DNA from: a virus
Strand: one strand, 5' to 3'
Virus record (IMG/VR): IMGVR_UViG_3300010885_012682
Coordinates: 1 to 34,879 of that record
DNA length: 34,879 nucleotides
Shown: positions 16,020 through 23,977 of the stretch, piece by piece
How positions within the stretch are numbered: the stretch's first letter is position 1
Layout of the letters: every line of letters begins with the position of its first letter
The notes under the pieces: generated by a model
Databases searched by the model: none
What the model saw: the letters and a program-made list of their open reading frames with translations, nothing else
What the model was told of the DNA's origin: nothing
Program-made: the position numbers and the translations under genes

Positions 16020-17465
16020 CTACTCCCAGACGTCATCGCGGAGCATCAGCTCGGCGCTGCTCAGCATCTCGATCTGATGCGGCTCCTCTACCGCAGTGCC
16101 CTCGTAGATAACTGAGTGGCCCACGATCTGAGGTCCGGTAGGGTCGCCGAGAACTCTCACGTCTGGCGCCCCGAAGTGAATCATGCCCCAGTGTTCGAGC
16201 AGCTTGGCTGAGACCTCATCGTCGTGGCCGCCGTCAGGGGCTGCGTACTTGAAGCGGCCGGTCGTCTCGCTCATGGTGTAGGTGTAGGACTGCAGCTCGC
16301 CCAGTTGCTGGGCAGTGACGAAAGCGTTGCCGCGCTCAAGGTCCGCCGACAGCAGGTTGACTGCCTTTGACTTCCAGTCGTTGGTGAACTTGATCGGCAC
16401 GAGGTCCATGCCTTCTTCTTCGAGATCGTCGAAGATCACGTCGCCGATGCCAGTCGAGTCCATCAGGATCGTGACCCCAGTGGCCCCAGCGTCGAGCAGG
16501 TTGTCGTGAGCGGTGATGATCCTCTGCTTCTGGACCGGCCAGCTGACGGCGTTGAAGCGATCGTGGAAGCACGGCTCGCGGTTGGTCGCGTTGGCGGCGC
16601 TGATCACGGTGAAGTCGTGGTGTTTAGCGAGGTCGACGCCCATCACTACATGGCCGCTAGGCCGGGAGAGTTCCCGGACGCTCTCGTCGGGGATGCGGAA
16701 CACAGATCCGGCGTCGCTGACGAACTCGGCCAGCACCTCCTGCTCGTACATGATGCGAGGCAGGGTGCGGCTCATCTCCTCGACTTCGTCCTCGGATATG
16801 TAGGGGTTGTCGGCGGTGGTGAACTTCCAGCTGGCCCACTCCGGGTACTCGGCGTCCTGCCCCCTGAGCCACAGCTGGTAGAACCAGTTGCGCCCGCGAG
16901 GCGTGGAGATCAGCATCGCTCCGCCCTTGCGGTCCATCAGGGTCGGGCGCACGGTCTGAGTCCAGACGACCTCGCGCTGCAGGGCGGCCTCGTCGACGAT
17001 TACGAAGTCGACGCCTTCACCGGCCATCGCGTCCGGGTTCTCACCTGAGTAGAACTCGAATCTAGTGCCGCCGGGGAAGTGCAGGACCAGCCTGCCGGAC
17101 GCTGCGACCGACGCCGGGGGCGGGGTCTTGGTCAGCACGCCGGGCGGGATCTGGCGCAGCACCTCGCGGTAGCCACGGACGACGTTCTTGTAGGTGTTGG
17201 CTACCCACCAGACCACCTTCCCCGGTTCGCGGCACTCCTTGAGAGCACGCTTGGCTGCGATCTTGGTCTTGCCGAAGCGGCGCCCAGCACAGACGACGAG
17301 GAAGCGCTCCTCCGCTGAGAGGATCGGCACCTGCGCCGGGTGCGGGGTGACAATCGTACCCTGCAGCTTCTTGGCAGCCTCCAGTACCCCTCGCGGGTCG
17401 GCGGCGGCCCATGCCTCGATCTGTGCGCGAGCGTCGCGGGCGTTACTCAAGCTCGCCCCCGCCAA
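16020..17465 (-). CDS. terL: Terminase large subunit
   Basis: 481 residues from a TTG at 17465. A second TTG at 17450 overlaps the TerS stop (TTGAGTAA) and has a G-rich SD, so the protein may be 476 residues. ATPase domain: GRRFGKT at 61-67 (Walker A), VIVDEA at 155-160 (Walker B), ISTPRGRNW (coupling motif). RNase H-like nuclease domain: MGVDLAKHHDF with Asp278, LMDSTGIGD with Asp336, and HDDEVSAKL with Asp415/416. It pumps DNA into the prohead and cuts concatemers. Unusually it lies on the strand opposite the head genes, next to replication genes and 15 kb from the capsid gene. Confidence 0.95.
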   Translation of the reverse strand: MAGASLSNARDARAQIEAWAAADPRGVLEAAKKLQGTIVTPHPAQVPILSAEERFLVVCAGRRFGKTKIAAKRALKECREPGKVVWWVANTYKNVVRGYREVLRQIPPGVLTKTPPPASVAASGRLVLHFPGGTRFEFYSGENPDAMAGEGVDFVIVDEAALQREVVWTQTVRPTLMDRKGGAMLISTPRGRNWFYQLWLRGQDAEYPEWASWKFTTADNPYISEDEVEEMSRTLPRIMYEQEVLAEFVSDAGSVFRIPDESVRELSRPSGHVVMGVDLAKHHDFTVISAANATNREPCFHDRFNAVSWPVQKQRIITAHDNLLDAGATGVTILMDSTGIGDVIFDDLEEEGMDLVPIKFTNDWKSKAVNLLSADLERGNAFVTAQQLGELQSYTYTMSETTGRFKYAAPDGGHDDEVSAKLLEHWGMIHFGAPDVRVLGDPTGPQIVGHSVIYEGTAVEEPHQIEMLSSAELMLRDDVWE

Positions 17466-17871
17466 GCAGCGCAGTGATCTTGCTGGCGAGGTCGGGGTCG
17501 TCGTCCATCAGCTTCCAGAGGTCGCCCTTGGCCGACGAGGTGTCGAGGCCGCCAGACAGCTCGATCGTCTTCTTGTCGCCGACGAGTTCCTTGCGGAACT
17601 TGAGCAAGGTCTCGTCGTCCATCTCCTGAATCCGCTGACTGTTGAGACGCGACTGCATCTCGTGGTCGATCTTGCGGGTCATCTCCAAGACGCGGTCATC
17701 GTGCAGCTGCTTCGCCACGGTGCGGACGCGCATATCGCGCTTCCAAGCGGTGATCGTGTCAGGGTGGACGTCAAACCGTGCTGCCATTTCGCCCCGGCTC
17801 ATGCCGCAGACGTAGCACTCGGCTACTTCACGGGCGAACTCAGGGTCGGCGAGTTTCGAGATTCTGGCCAT
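17443..17871 (-). CDS. terS: Terminase small subunit-like HTH protein
   Basis: 142 residues. An N-terminal HTH (EVAECYVCGMSRGEMAARFD, then HPDTITAWKRD), a charged helical middle (RKIDHEMQSRLNSQRIQEM) and an acidic C-terminus are the usual TerS layout. It overlaps terL by up to 23 nt. It would recognise the packaging site and load TerL. The ATG lacks an SD but is 6 nt downstream of a TAGACT box on the minus strand, so a local leaderless promoter is possible. The alternative call is a generic HTH regulator; linkage to terL favours TerS. Confidence 0.7.
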   Translation of the reverse strand: MARISKLADPEFAREVAECYVCGMSRGEMAARFDVHPDTITAWKRDMRVRTVAKQLHDDRVLEMTRKIDHEMQSRLNSQRIQEMDDETLLKFRKELVGDKKTIELSGGLDTSSAKGDLWKLMDDDPDLASKITALLGGGELE

Positions 17872-17883
17872 GACTACAGTCTA
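17872..17883 (-). promoter_or_regulatory. Possible leaderless promoter box before terS
   Basis: Minus strand TAGACT (17883-17878) followed by 6 nt and the ATG of terS. There is no SD in reach. No TGTC element is seen at the spacing found in the rightward arm, so support is only the TANNNT box and position. Confidence 0.3.
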
Positions 17884-17899
17884 TTGTCCCTGCTGCCGG

Positions 17900-18136
17900 T
17901 CATTTGACCTCCACGTCTTGGATGCTGCTGTCGGCTGCGATCAAGAGCCTGTCCGCCTGATCAAGGTCAAGCCAATCTCGCGCCCCCTGTAAGATCCGGT
18001 AGACAGTCCGGGTAGAGATACCGGCGCGGTCGGCAAGTACCTCGACCACCTCACCTCGCGGCATATGGTCGTAGCGGTTGATATGCCTTTCGAGGATCGC
18101 ACGGACATCGTCGCCGTTGACCTTCGGTTCTCGCAT
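17900..18136 (-). CDS. Small helix-turn-helix DNA-binding protein
   Basis: 78 residues. A central HTH (EVVEVLADRAGISTRTVYRIL, residues about 30-50) resembles MerR/LacI-like or sigma-4-like helices used for operator binding. It begins 3 nt after the RuvC-like gene's stop. Similar small HTH proteins are frequent beside terminase and replication genes in actinobacteriophages. It could regulate the leftward operon or act with TerS. The function is unknown. Confidence 0.75.
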   Translation of the reverse strand: MREPKVNGDDVRAILERHINRYDHMPRGEVVEVLADRAGISTRTVYRILQGARDWLDLDQADRLLIAADSSIQDVEVK

Positions 18137-18139
18137 CTT

Positions 18140-18583
18140 CTACCCCGGTGCACCATTACGAGCCATGTAGAAAACGCCGTGCATGATCGCGTCGTTGGCG
18201 TGGCGGTTCTCGTGCAGCGGTTTGAGGAACAGTTCCTCGGCACCGGCAGCCACCGCACCCTTCTTGATCGCAGCCGGTTGGAGCACCAGCTCGATTCCTG
18301 ACACACGGCAGATCAGCTCGATCGCGCCGATGCCTCTAGCGGTGCGGCACTTGTCCCAACCAAGCTCCTTCAACTTCCACGGGTACAGCGCCCAGTCCTC
18401 CATCACGATCAGGTCGATCTTCGGGAACTGCAACTCCAGTTCGGGGTTCTCCCGAATAGAAGAAACCCCGCAGAGGTTGTCTATGACATCCCACAGAATG
18501 TCGGTCGACGCCTCTACGAGGTTTCCGCTGTCCCACAATGCCCACCCGGTGCTTTCTCCGGGGTCAATGCTGATCCATTTCAC
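18140..18583 (-). CDS. RuvC-like Holliday junction resolvase
   Basis: 147 residues from GTG at 18583; the frame extends to TTG 18631 but that part overlaps the upstream gene. WISIDPGESTGWALW is the RuvC-type first strand with catalytic Asp. LIVMEDWALYP supplies the second acidic residue (Glu), ELVLQPAAIKKGAV follows, and HANDAIMHGVFYMAR supplies the last (HxxDA), so the catalytic set is complete. It would resolve branched DNA before packaging, as in other phages. No SD; a TATTTT box lies 6 nt before the GTG and GTCAC 22 nt before it, the same distance as in the rightward late motif, so leaderless expression is possible. Confidence 0.85.
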   Translation of the reverse strand: MKWISIDPGESTGWALWDSGNLVEASTDILWDVIDNLCGVSSIRENPELELQFPKIDLIVMEDWALYPWKLKELGWDKCRTARGIGAIELICRVSGIELVLQPAAIKKGAVAAGAEELFLKPLHENRHANDAIMHGVFYMARNGAPG

Positions 18584-18610
18584 ACAGGAAAAATACCTGC
18601 ATGGGGTGAC
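18584..18610 (-). promoter_or_regulatory. Possible leaderless promoter before the RuvC-like gene
   Basis: On the minus strand GTCAC is followed by 10 nt, TATTTT, 6 nt and the GTG start. GTCAC-to-start distance equals that of the sites at 5297 and 15083. The box is shifted by one base, so this is a tentative member of the same motif group. Confidence 0.25.
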
Positions 18611-18614
18611 GTAT

Positions 18615-18899
18615 TTAGACACCCACCTCAAACGGATCGGCGTTGACGGCCTTGCAGATGATGACCGCGTTTTCGTAGGAGATGTACTCCTGCCTGCGCT
18701 TGCGGCCTCGGCTTGTGTACTCCGAAAGTCCGAGCCTCCGCTTGAGCCGAGTCGCGTCGCCGACGATCAGGTTGCGATGCTCGCGGGTCCAGCCACAGCG
18801 GAGGGCCGCCTCGCTGAAACTCAGGCCGGAGCGGATTACCGCATCGGCCAACGGTTGGACGGGTACGCAGTTGATGCTTTCGGAATTGTAGTTAGGCAC
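18615..18899 (-). CDS. Small HTH protein coupled to DNA polymerase
   Basis: 94 residues from GTG at 18899, which overlaps the polymerase stop (GTGCCTAA) and has SD AAGGAG nine bases upstream. The frame runs further into the polymerase gene, but this start is clearly better. Residues 15-50 (LADAVIRSGLSFSEAALRCG, then WTREHRNLIVGDATRLKRRL) look like a HTH of the type that reads DNA as a repressor-like dimer, followed by a basic stretch (SRGRKRRQEY). The role may be regulation of the replication genes. The family was not identified. Confidence 0.75.
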   Translation of the reverse strand: MPNYNSESINCVPVQPLADAVIRSGLSFSEAALRCGWTREHRNLIVGDATRLKRRLGLSEYTSRGRKRRQEYISYENAVIICKAVNADPFEVGV

Positions 18900-20688
18900 G
18901 AGTGTTCTCCTTGTCGTAATCAGGGGTGTAGTTGGGGTCTTTGGCGTGAGACCAACGCTTGACGATCTCGGCTGAGGCACCAAGCGGGACGCGGTCTTCG
19001 ATCAGCGGGTGTTGGGTCATCGCTTCCTCGATCAGGCGAGCGACCTCTGGGGCGTCAGCCTCGTCGCACTCGGCGATGATCTCGTCGTGGACGCAGGCGA
19101 TCACGGGAACGCGCTGCTCGTGGAGGCGCACCAGCGAAGCCTTGAGCAGGTCCGCCGCCGTGCCTTGCACGAGGTAGTTGACGAACCTGTAGGACTCCTG
19201 CTGAGCGTCGTTGCAGCGGTGGCGGCGGCCCCACGGCGTCTTGACGTAGCCGCGATCCATCAGGGTGTACTCGATCCGCCGCTGGAGTCCCTGCACCTCT
19301 GGGAACGCATCGTGGTAGCGGTCGAGCAGCGCCCGCGCCTCCTTCTGGTCTACGCCGAAGGTCTTGCGGATCGTCCTGACCCCGCCGCCGTAGATCTGGA
19401 GGTAGTTCATGGTCTTGCCGCGCTGCCGGGCAGACTCGACTACGCCACCGGCCCGCTTGCGATCGGTCAAACCCATCATTTTCGCCGCGAGAATGTGCAT
19501 ATCTTCGCCTGACTTGACGGCTCGCAGAAGGCGGCCATCGCCAGCGAAGGCAGCGAACAGGACCAGCTCGATAGAGTCGAGGTCGGCGGTGACCAACACC
19601 TTGCCCTCCTCGGCCCGGAACAGGTGGCGCAGGCGGAGGTCGTCACGCGGCCAGTTCTGGATGTTGGGGTCCGAGCAGGACATCCGCCCAGTGCGGGCGC
19701 CGACCTGCCGGAAGTTCGGATGGATGCGGCTGTCGGGCGCGATGAACGGCTCCTTCCACGCCTTGAGTCCCGGCTCCCAGCTGCGGTGCAGCATCGGTCG
19801 CAGGTAAGTGCCGAGCAGCTTGTACTCGGCGCGGAACTCCTCGACCGTCCGGGCCAGCTCGTCGTCGACGGCTGCCAAGTTCTCAGCGTCCATCGAGAGC
19901 TTGCCGCTGGCCGTCTTGGTGACGAAGGTCAGGTCAGCCTTGCGGCGCTTGAGCGCCTCGGCCAGCTGGTCGCTGGAGTTCGGGTTGAAGCTGGAGATCC
20001 CAGCCAACTCGACCGCCTTGTCGTGCAGGCGTTCGCAGTTTTCCGCTGCCTGAGCCTCGAACCGGGCGGCTGCCTCGCGGTCAACCGGGATACCCCGACG
20101 TTCGGACGAGTAGAGAGCCGACAAAACACCCATCTCCAACTCGTAGACTTCCTTGAGAGAGTCGGGCATTGTGCGCTCGTAGATCTCGCAAACCTTCTTG
20201 GTCAGGATGCAGTCGAGCGCGGCGTAGGGGTGCATGATCTCGTCCGGTACATCGGAGTAGTTCGGCGGAATGAACTCCGCGTTGGCCTCCTTAGCGGCGG
20301 CCTTGCGAACCTTCGACTCGTTGGACAGCCAGTCCTTGACTTCCTTCTCGTTGTCGCGGACCTCGTCACCCAGCAGAGCTGCCGCCCTAGCCTTGAGCGC
20401 GGAGGAGTTGCGCTCGTCCATGATGTGCGCCATCACCATGCCGTCGTGCCAAGACGACTGCGGCGGCAGGGTGTAGCCCATCGACTCGATCATGTGAAAA
20501 TCAAACTTCGAGTTCCATGCTCGAAGTCCTTCCGTCGCCCCTCGATCAAGCCACGCTTGAACTTCGCTGACATCCTTCACCGGGTCGAGCAGTACCGGCT
20601 CCCCCTCCCCGTCCCAGAACTGGGCGAGGAAGGGGCGGTGTCCGCCGTACCACTGCAAGCCGGTGGTCTCCACGTCGAACTCGATCAT
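18892..20688 (-). CDS. DNA polymerase, family A, with 3'-5' exonuclease domain
   Basis: 598 residues from ATG at 20688, which overlaps the previous stop (ATGA); a GTG at 20697 is an alternative. Exonuclease motifs: FDVETTGL near residue 5, AWNSKFDFHMI near 80, and MHPYAALDC near 170. Polymerase motifs: RTGRMSCSDPNIQNWPR, motif A VTADLDSIEL near 367 (usual DYSQIEL changed to DLDSIEL), motif B RQRGKTMNYLQIYGG near 425, and motif C CVHDEIIAE near 533. There is no 5' nuclease domain. It is the replicative polymerase. In motif A the aromatic Tyr after Asp is replaced by Leu and Gln by Ser, a notable but not inactivating-looking change. Confidence 0.96.
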   Translation of the reverse strand: MIEFDVETTGLQWYGGHRPFLAQFWDGEGEPVLLDPVKDVSEVQAWLDRGATEGLRAWNSKFDFHMIESMGYTLPPQSSWHDGMVMAHIMDERNSSALKARAAALLGDEVRDNEKEVKDWLSNESKVRKAAAKEANAEFIPPNYSDVPDEIMHPYAALDCILTKKVCEIYERTMPDSLKEVYELEMGVLSALYSSERRGIPVDREAAARFEAQAAENCERLHDKAVELAGISSFNPNSSDQLAEALKRRKADLTFVTKTASGKLSMDAENLAAVDDELARTVEEFRAEYKLLGTYLRPMLHRSWEPGLKAWKEPFIAPDSRIHPNFRQVGARTGRMSCSDPNIQNWPRDDLRLRHLFRAEEGKVLVTADLDSIELVLFAAFAGDGRLLRAVKSGEDMHILAAKMMGLTDRKRAGGVVESARQRGKTMNYLQIYGGGVRTIRKTFGVDQKEARALLDRYHDAFPEVQGLQRRIEYTLMDRGYVKTPWGRRHRCNDAQQESYRFVNYLVQGTAADLLKASLVRLHEQRVPVIACVHDEIIAECDEADAPEVARLIEEAMTQHPLIEDRVPLGASAEIVKRWSHAKDPNYTPDYDKENTRA

Positions 20689-21113
20689 GGTCGCCACACT
20701 CGCTTGCCGGTGCGGGGGTTGAGGGACCAGCCGACCTTCGGCTTACCCCTCCAAAGCTCCCGCCGGGCGACGACGCGGAAGCTAACCGTGCGCCTACCCC
20801 AGCGGTACATCCAGCCGCATGAAGGTGCCCAGAAGTCCAACGCGAATCCGGGACCGCCCCGGTCCCATACGCGAAAGAACCTCCTGCCCATTACGGTGTT
20901 CGGCTGTTGCATCTGAATCCATGTGCCGAGGGGCAGCCAGTTGTTGGCGACCACTCCCACATAGGCGCGGCGTCCGCTGGCCGTCATCGTCGTGCTGCCG
21001 TCGCACCAGTGGTAAGCCGTGGCAGACCCGGTGTAGGACGCAGCGCTGTCGTCGGCTGCTGCGAGTGCCGCAACAATCAACAGCGGGAAGATGAGTTTCT
21101 TGACGCTTACCAA
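20685..21113 (-). CDS. Secreted 3D-domain (double-psi beta-barrel) protein
   Basis: 142 residues from TTG at 21113, which overlaps the dNMP kinase stop (TTGGTAA). A signal peptide is clear: KK, LIFPLLIVAALAAA, then a small-residue cleavage region before SAASYTG. The mature part has ATAYHWC, TASGRRAYVGVVANNWLPLG, FRVWDRGGPGFALDFW and VSFRVV, the layout of 3D/RlpA-type barrels whose Asp residues bind or cleave peptidoglycan. WDRGG and LDFW hold two of the three Asp positions. It probably acts in the cell wall, either at lysis or to alter the envelope. Its location inside the replication operon, between kinase and polymerase, is odd. Confidence 0.75.
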   Translation of the reverse strand: MVSVKKLIFPLLIVAALAAADDSAASYTGSATAYHWCDGSTTMTASGRRAYVGVVANNWLPLGTWIQMQQPNTVMGRRFFRVWDRGGPGFALDFWAPSCGWMYRWGRRTVSFRVVARRELWRGKPKVGWSLNPRTGKRVWRP

Positions 21114-21844
21114 GGAAGTCGGTGTCCCTTCCCGTAAATGCCGACATTTCCCGGCACGACTGCCGTGTCGGGATCCTCGGACAACTCGGCAGCGACCAGC
21201 TTGGCCCGCTCGGTCATGTGCTTGCGTTTGAGGAAGTTGTGTCGAAGCTCGTCCTCGACCTTCTCCTTAGCGACCTTGAGCAGGCGCTCATCGCTGGCTT
21301 CCTCTCCGGCCCAAGCGCGCATGACTTCGTAGCGCAGGTCGTTGAGGTCGCCGTCGTTGTGGAGTACCCGGTTGACGAGGTGCCGTGAGATCGGGATCTC
21401 GGTCGGGTGGTTGCTCTCGGCGATCAGGCTGCCGGGGCGACGCACCTCCCAGACCTCTCCACCTCTGGCGATGATCGCCTCGGCCTCGTTGTCGTAGCGG
21501 ACGTCGGTGATGACCGTGATGCCGCGAACCTTCCGCATCGCCTGACGGACCCAGAAGTCATCGCCGAAGATCTCACGATGCGCCTCGGTTCCGTACAGCT
21601 GGAGGTACTCGCGGCCGCTGATCGTGCCGACCTCGCGGTTGCCAAAGAGGAAGACCAGCTGGCCTATCTCCTTAAACTCCTGAGCCTGCTCGGAGAACAG
21701 GCCGAGCGCGGCCATCGCGCTTTCCTTGAGCGGATCGGCGAACGCCAGCCGGTGAACCGGCTCGTCGATCTCGTAGTTGAGCGTCGACCAGACGGAGTCC
21801 TTGCCCGCGCCTGCCCGACCTGTCACTCCAATCAACCTCTCCAT
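21107..21844 (-). CDS. Deoxynucleoside monophosphate kinase
   Basis: 245 residues. GRAGAGKDS at residues 9-17 is the P-loop, and FADPLKESAMAAL, GREYLQLYGTEAHR, WVRQAM and ITDVRYDNEAEAI are characteristic of phage dNMP kinases (T4 gp1 type). It phosphorylates dNMPs for DNA synthesis. SD GGAG lies 8 nt before the ATG, inside the end of the helicase gene. The C-terminal 40 residues are basic and helical with a KGHRLPW end. Its gene is coupled downstream to the 3D-domain gene. Confidence 0.88.
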   Translation of the reverse strand: MERLIGVTGRAGAGKDSVWSTLNYEIDEPVHRLAFADPLKESAMAALGLFSEQAQEFKEIGQLVFLFGNREVGTISGREYLQLYGTEAHREIFGDDFWVRQAMRKVRGITVITDVRYDNEAEAIIARGGEVWEVRRPGSLIAESNHPTEIPISRHLVNRVLHNDGDLNDLRYEVMRAWAGEEASDERLLKVAKEKVEDELRHNFLKRKHMTERAKLVAAELSEDPDTAVVPGNVGIYGKGHRLPW

Positions 21845-21846
21845 GA

Positions 21847-22998
21847 CTACAACTCCAATCCGGCGTCGGCGTCAGACAGGACTACCCGCCAGCCGACTCC
21901 AGTCGTGCCGCCTCCCGGCGACGGTTTGCTAGCGGTCGTCTTTATGCGACCTTCTTCCTTGAGCTTCTTGAGCCTTGACCTGACCCACTTCTGGGACTCG
22001 CCAAGCTGCTGTGCGATGTCAGGGACGTAGCAGGGGTCGCCCTGCGCGTCTTGGAGCAGCTGCAGGACGTCGGTCTCGCCCGACTCGTCGCTGACCCAGC
22101 TGTACCACTGACTCGGCTCGTCCCAGATCATGCGAACCGGGACTGGCTTCGGAGCGTGGCGGCTCTTGGACACTGACCACTCGCGCTCTTGATCGTCCTT
22201 CGCGGGACGATGGTGTGACATAACCGTTACAGCACCAGCGAGTGCGCCCGATCCTCGAGCCACGTTCATCAGGTCGCCGTCCTCGTAGCTGCCGGACTTG
22301 CGATCGTGGTGAGCGATAGCAATGGTCAGGTCGTGGCCGGTGGCGATGTCCTGCATCGCGTCCAGCACCTTCCGCATCTCGGTCGCGGAGTTCTCCTCGC
22401 CCGACCAGAGGCCGTGGAACGGCTCGATGAAAACGATGTCGGGCTTGTGTTCCTCGACACCCTTCTTGAGCTTCTCGATGTAGGCCTGCTCGTCGAGCTT
22501 GAACCCGGCGTAGCCACCGTCGCCCCAGACGAGGACGTTCTCCTTCGCCAGCCGCTGCTCGGTCTCGGTGAGCGGCCCCTTGTTGACCATGATCCCGACC
22601 TTGCGGTGGAACTCACCGGGAGCGCCCTCGTTCTCGATGATCAGAGAACGGAGCGGGCCGCTGGGCACCAGCTGAGAGCAGCCGGGGAACATCGGACGAC
22701 CGCTGGCCCATGACACGAGGCAGTTGAGCAGGAAGCTCGTCTTGCCCTTGCCCGGTGCGCCGGTCACGCAGAAGATCCCACCTCGCACGAACAGGGCAGG
22801 CTCGACCAGACGCGGCGGCACCTCGATCGTCTGGGCGAGGTAGTCGCCCAGCGTCGTTATCGGAGCCTTGCCGATCGACTCGTCGGGAGTCACCGACGCC
22901 GCCCTCAGAGTGACCTGCTTGAGGATGCGCTGACGATCCTCGTCGGTCTCCTGCTTGGCGAGCAGCTGGGCCAGCGCCTCGACCTCGCGGGGGATCAC
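21847..22998 (-). CDS. RecA-like replicative helicase (RepA/AAA_25 type) with C-terminal winged HTH
   Basis: 383 residues from GTG at 22998, which overlaps the primase stop (GTGA) with SD GAGG; a longer frame to 23073 has no support. Walker A GAPGKGKT at 80-87, LIIENEG, Walker B DIVFIEPFHGLW at 187-198, then LTIAIAHHDRKSG and VARGSGALAGAVTVM match hexameric RepA-like helicases. Residues 323-352 (YVPDIAQQLGESQKWVRSRL) form a winged HTH. It would unwind DNA at the fork together with the primase encoded just upstream. A loader gene was not seen. Confidence 0.88.
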   Translation of the reverse strand: MIPREVEALAQLLAKQETDEDRQRILKQVTLRAASVTPDESIGKAPITTLGDYLAQTIEVPPRLVEPALFVRGGIFCVTGAPGKGKTSFLLNCLVSWASGRPMFPGCSQLVPSGPLRSLIIENEGAPGEFHRKVGIMVNKGPLTETEQRLAKENVLVWGDGGYAGFKLDEQAYIEKLKKGVEEHKPDIVFIEPFHGLWSGEENSATEMRKVLDAMQDIATGHDLTIAIAHHDRKSGSYEDGDLMNVARGSGALAGAVTVMSHHRPAKDDQEREWSVSKSRHAPKPVPVRMIWDEPSQWYSWVSDESGETDVLQLLQDAQGDPCYVPDIAQQLGESQKWVRSRLKKLKEEGRIKTTASKPSPGGGTTGVGWRVVLSDADAGLEL

Positions 22999-23897
22999 CT
23001 GAACCTCACAATCGGGCAGTCGTCGAGGATGTACGGACCCATCAGCGGGTCGTCGCATCCGGTACTGGTCCACTCGCCACGCTTGGCGTTCTCGAACAGG
23101 CGGCGCAGTTCGTTCTCAGGGATGCGGTCGGGGCTTGCGCCCTCCAACTCGCAGAGCAGCCCCCACGCCTCGCCCTCGTCAAGATCGCGCCAGTTCAGGA
23201 GCTGCTTGGCGACGTTGAAGTAGACGACGTTGCGGTGGCCAGCCCGGATCGGGTTCTCGAAACGGTTGGCGATGATGTGTTCGGCGCAGGCGTGAAGCTG
23301 TGCCTGCTCGCCGAACTCGCTGCTCTGCTCGCGCTCCTCCGGGGCGGCAAGGCCAACGAATCGCGCCCGCTTGCGCCACGACTCGGGGTCGTTGCGGAGC
23401 AGGGTCGCACGCTGGACGAACTCGGTCAGGCTGTCGGCGTCGAGCATCGGGCGGGTGTCGCCGAAGTAAGGGAGGTTGATGTAGTTGCCGACCATCCCCT
23501 CCATCAGCCGGTCCTGCTTGGGGAAGACCTCGACGCGAGGCTTGTCGATAGCGACCGCTGCCTCACGCATCAGGCCGCGCACGACCCACGCCTCGCAGGG
23601 TTCGGTGAAGAACGCCCAGACGTGGGCGTTGCCCGAGCGGGACCGCTCCAGCCAAGTCATCCCCGGCAGGAGATCCTGCATCGAGCGGGCTGCGTCGAAG
23701 TCAGGCTCGTCGAGATCTATCGCACCGAACAGGAGAGTGCCGTCGTCGAGCAGGGGGAATATCCCCAGCCCTTGACCTTCTCCTCTAAGGTGTTGTTCAT
23801 AGAGAGCGGCTGTGGGCCGTGCTCTTACTACCTCGCCCCGGCCAGTGCCGTAGGCATCTTGGCGACCACGGAAGAGTCGCGTGTAATCGGAAAGCAT
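22995..23897 (-). CDS. Archaeo-eukaryotic-type primase / prim-pol
   Basis: 300 residues. AEP primase motifs: FGAIDLDEPD (DxD at 61-63), SRSGNAHVWAFF (sGxxH at 88-92) and PRVEVFPKQDRL (acidic residue near 123), followed by GNYINLPYF. The C-terminal 120 residues are helical (AGHRNVVYFNVAKQLLNW, then ELRRLFENAKRGEW), resembling the PriCT-type domain. It would make primers or act as primase-polymerase. It is translationally coupled to the helicase, a common phage primase-helicase unit. A perfect 11-bp hairpin lies just upstream of its start. Confidence 0.85.
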   Translation of the reverse strand: MLSDYTRLFRGRQDAYGTGRGEVVRARPTAALYEQHLRGEGQGLGIFPLLDDGTLLFGAIDLDEPDFDAARSMQDLLPGMTWLERSRSGNAHVWAFFTEPCEAWVVRGLMREAAVAIDKPRVEVFPKQDRLMEGMVGNYINLPYFGDTRPMLDADSLTEFVQRATLLRNDPESWRKRARFVGLAAPEEREQSSEFGEQAQLHACAEHIIANRFENPIRAGHRNVVYFNVAKQLLNWRDLDEGEAWGLLCELEGASPDRIPENELRRLFENAKRGEWTSTGCDDPLMGPYILDDCPIVRFR

Positions 23898-23929
23898 GGG
23901 AACCTCATGTGGGATAGCGGGTGGAGGAT

Positions 23930-23965
23930 GGGGTGCCGGGTGAAAGGAATAAGCCCCGGCACCCC
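23930..23965 (-). repeat. Perfect 11-bp hairpin between ssDNA-binding-like and primase genes
   Basis: GGGGTGCCGGG (23930-23940) and CCCGGCACCCC (23955-23965), 14-nt loop. On the transcribed minus strand no U tract follows, so it is not a typical intrinsic terminator. It could be an RNA processing or stability element, an attenuator, or a protein site. It begins 13 nt after the upstream stop and ends 33 nt before the primase ATG. Confidence 0.7.
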
Positions 23966-23977
23966 AACCAACTTGGA

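Noticed and set aside
19624-20916. 430-residue plus-strand ORF antisense to DNA polymerase
   Set aside because: A mirror frame created by GC-rich codons of the polymerase gene; no SD and no domain pattern.
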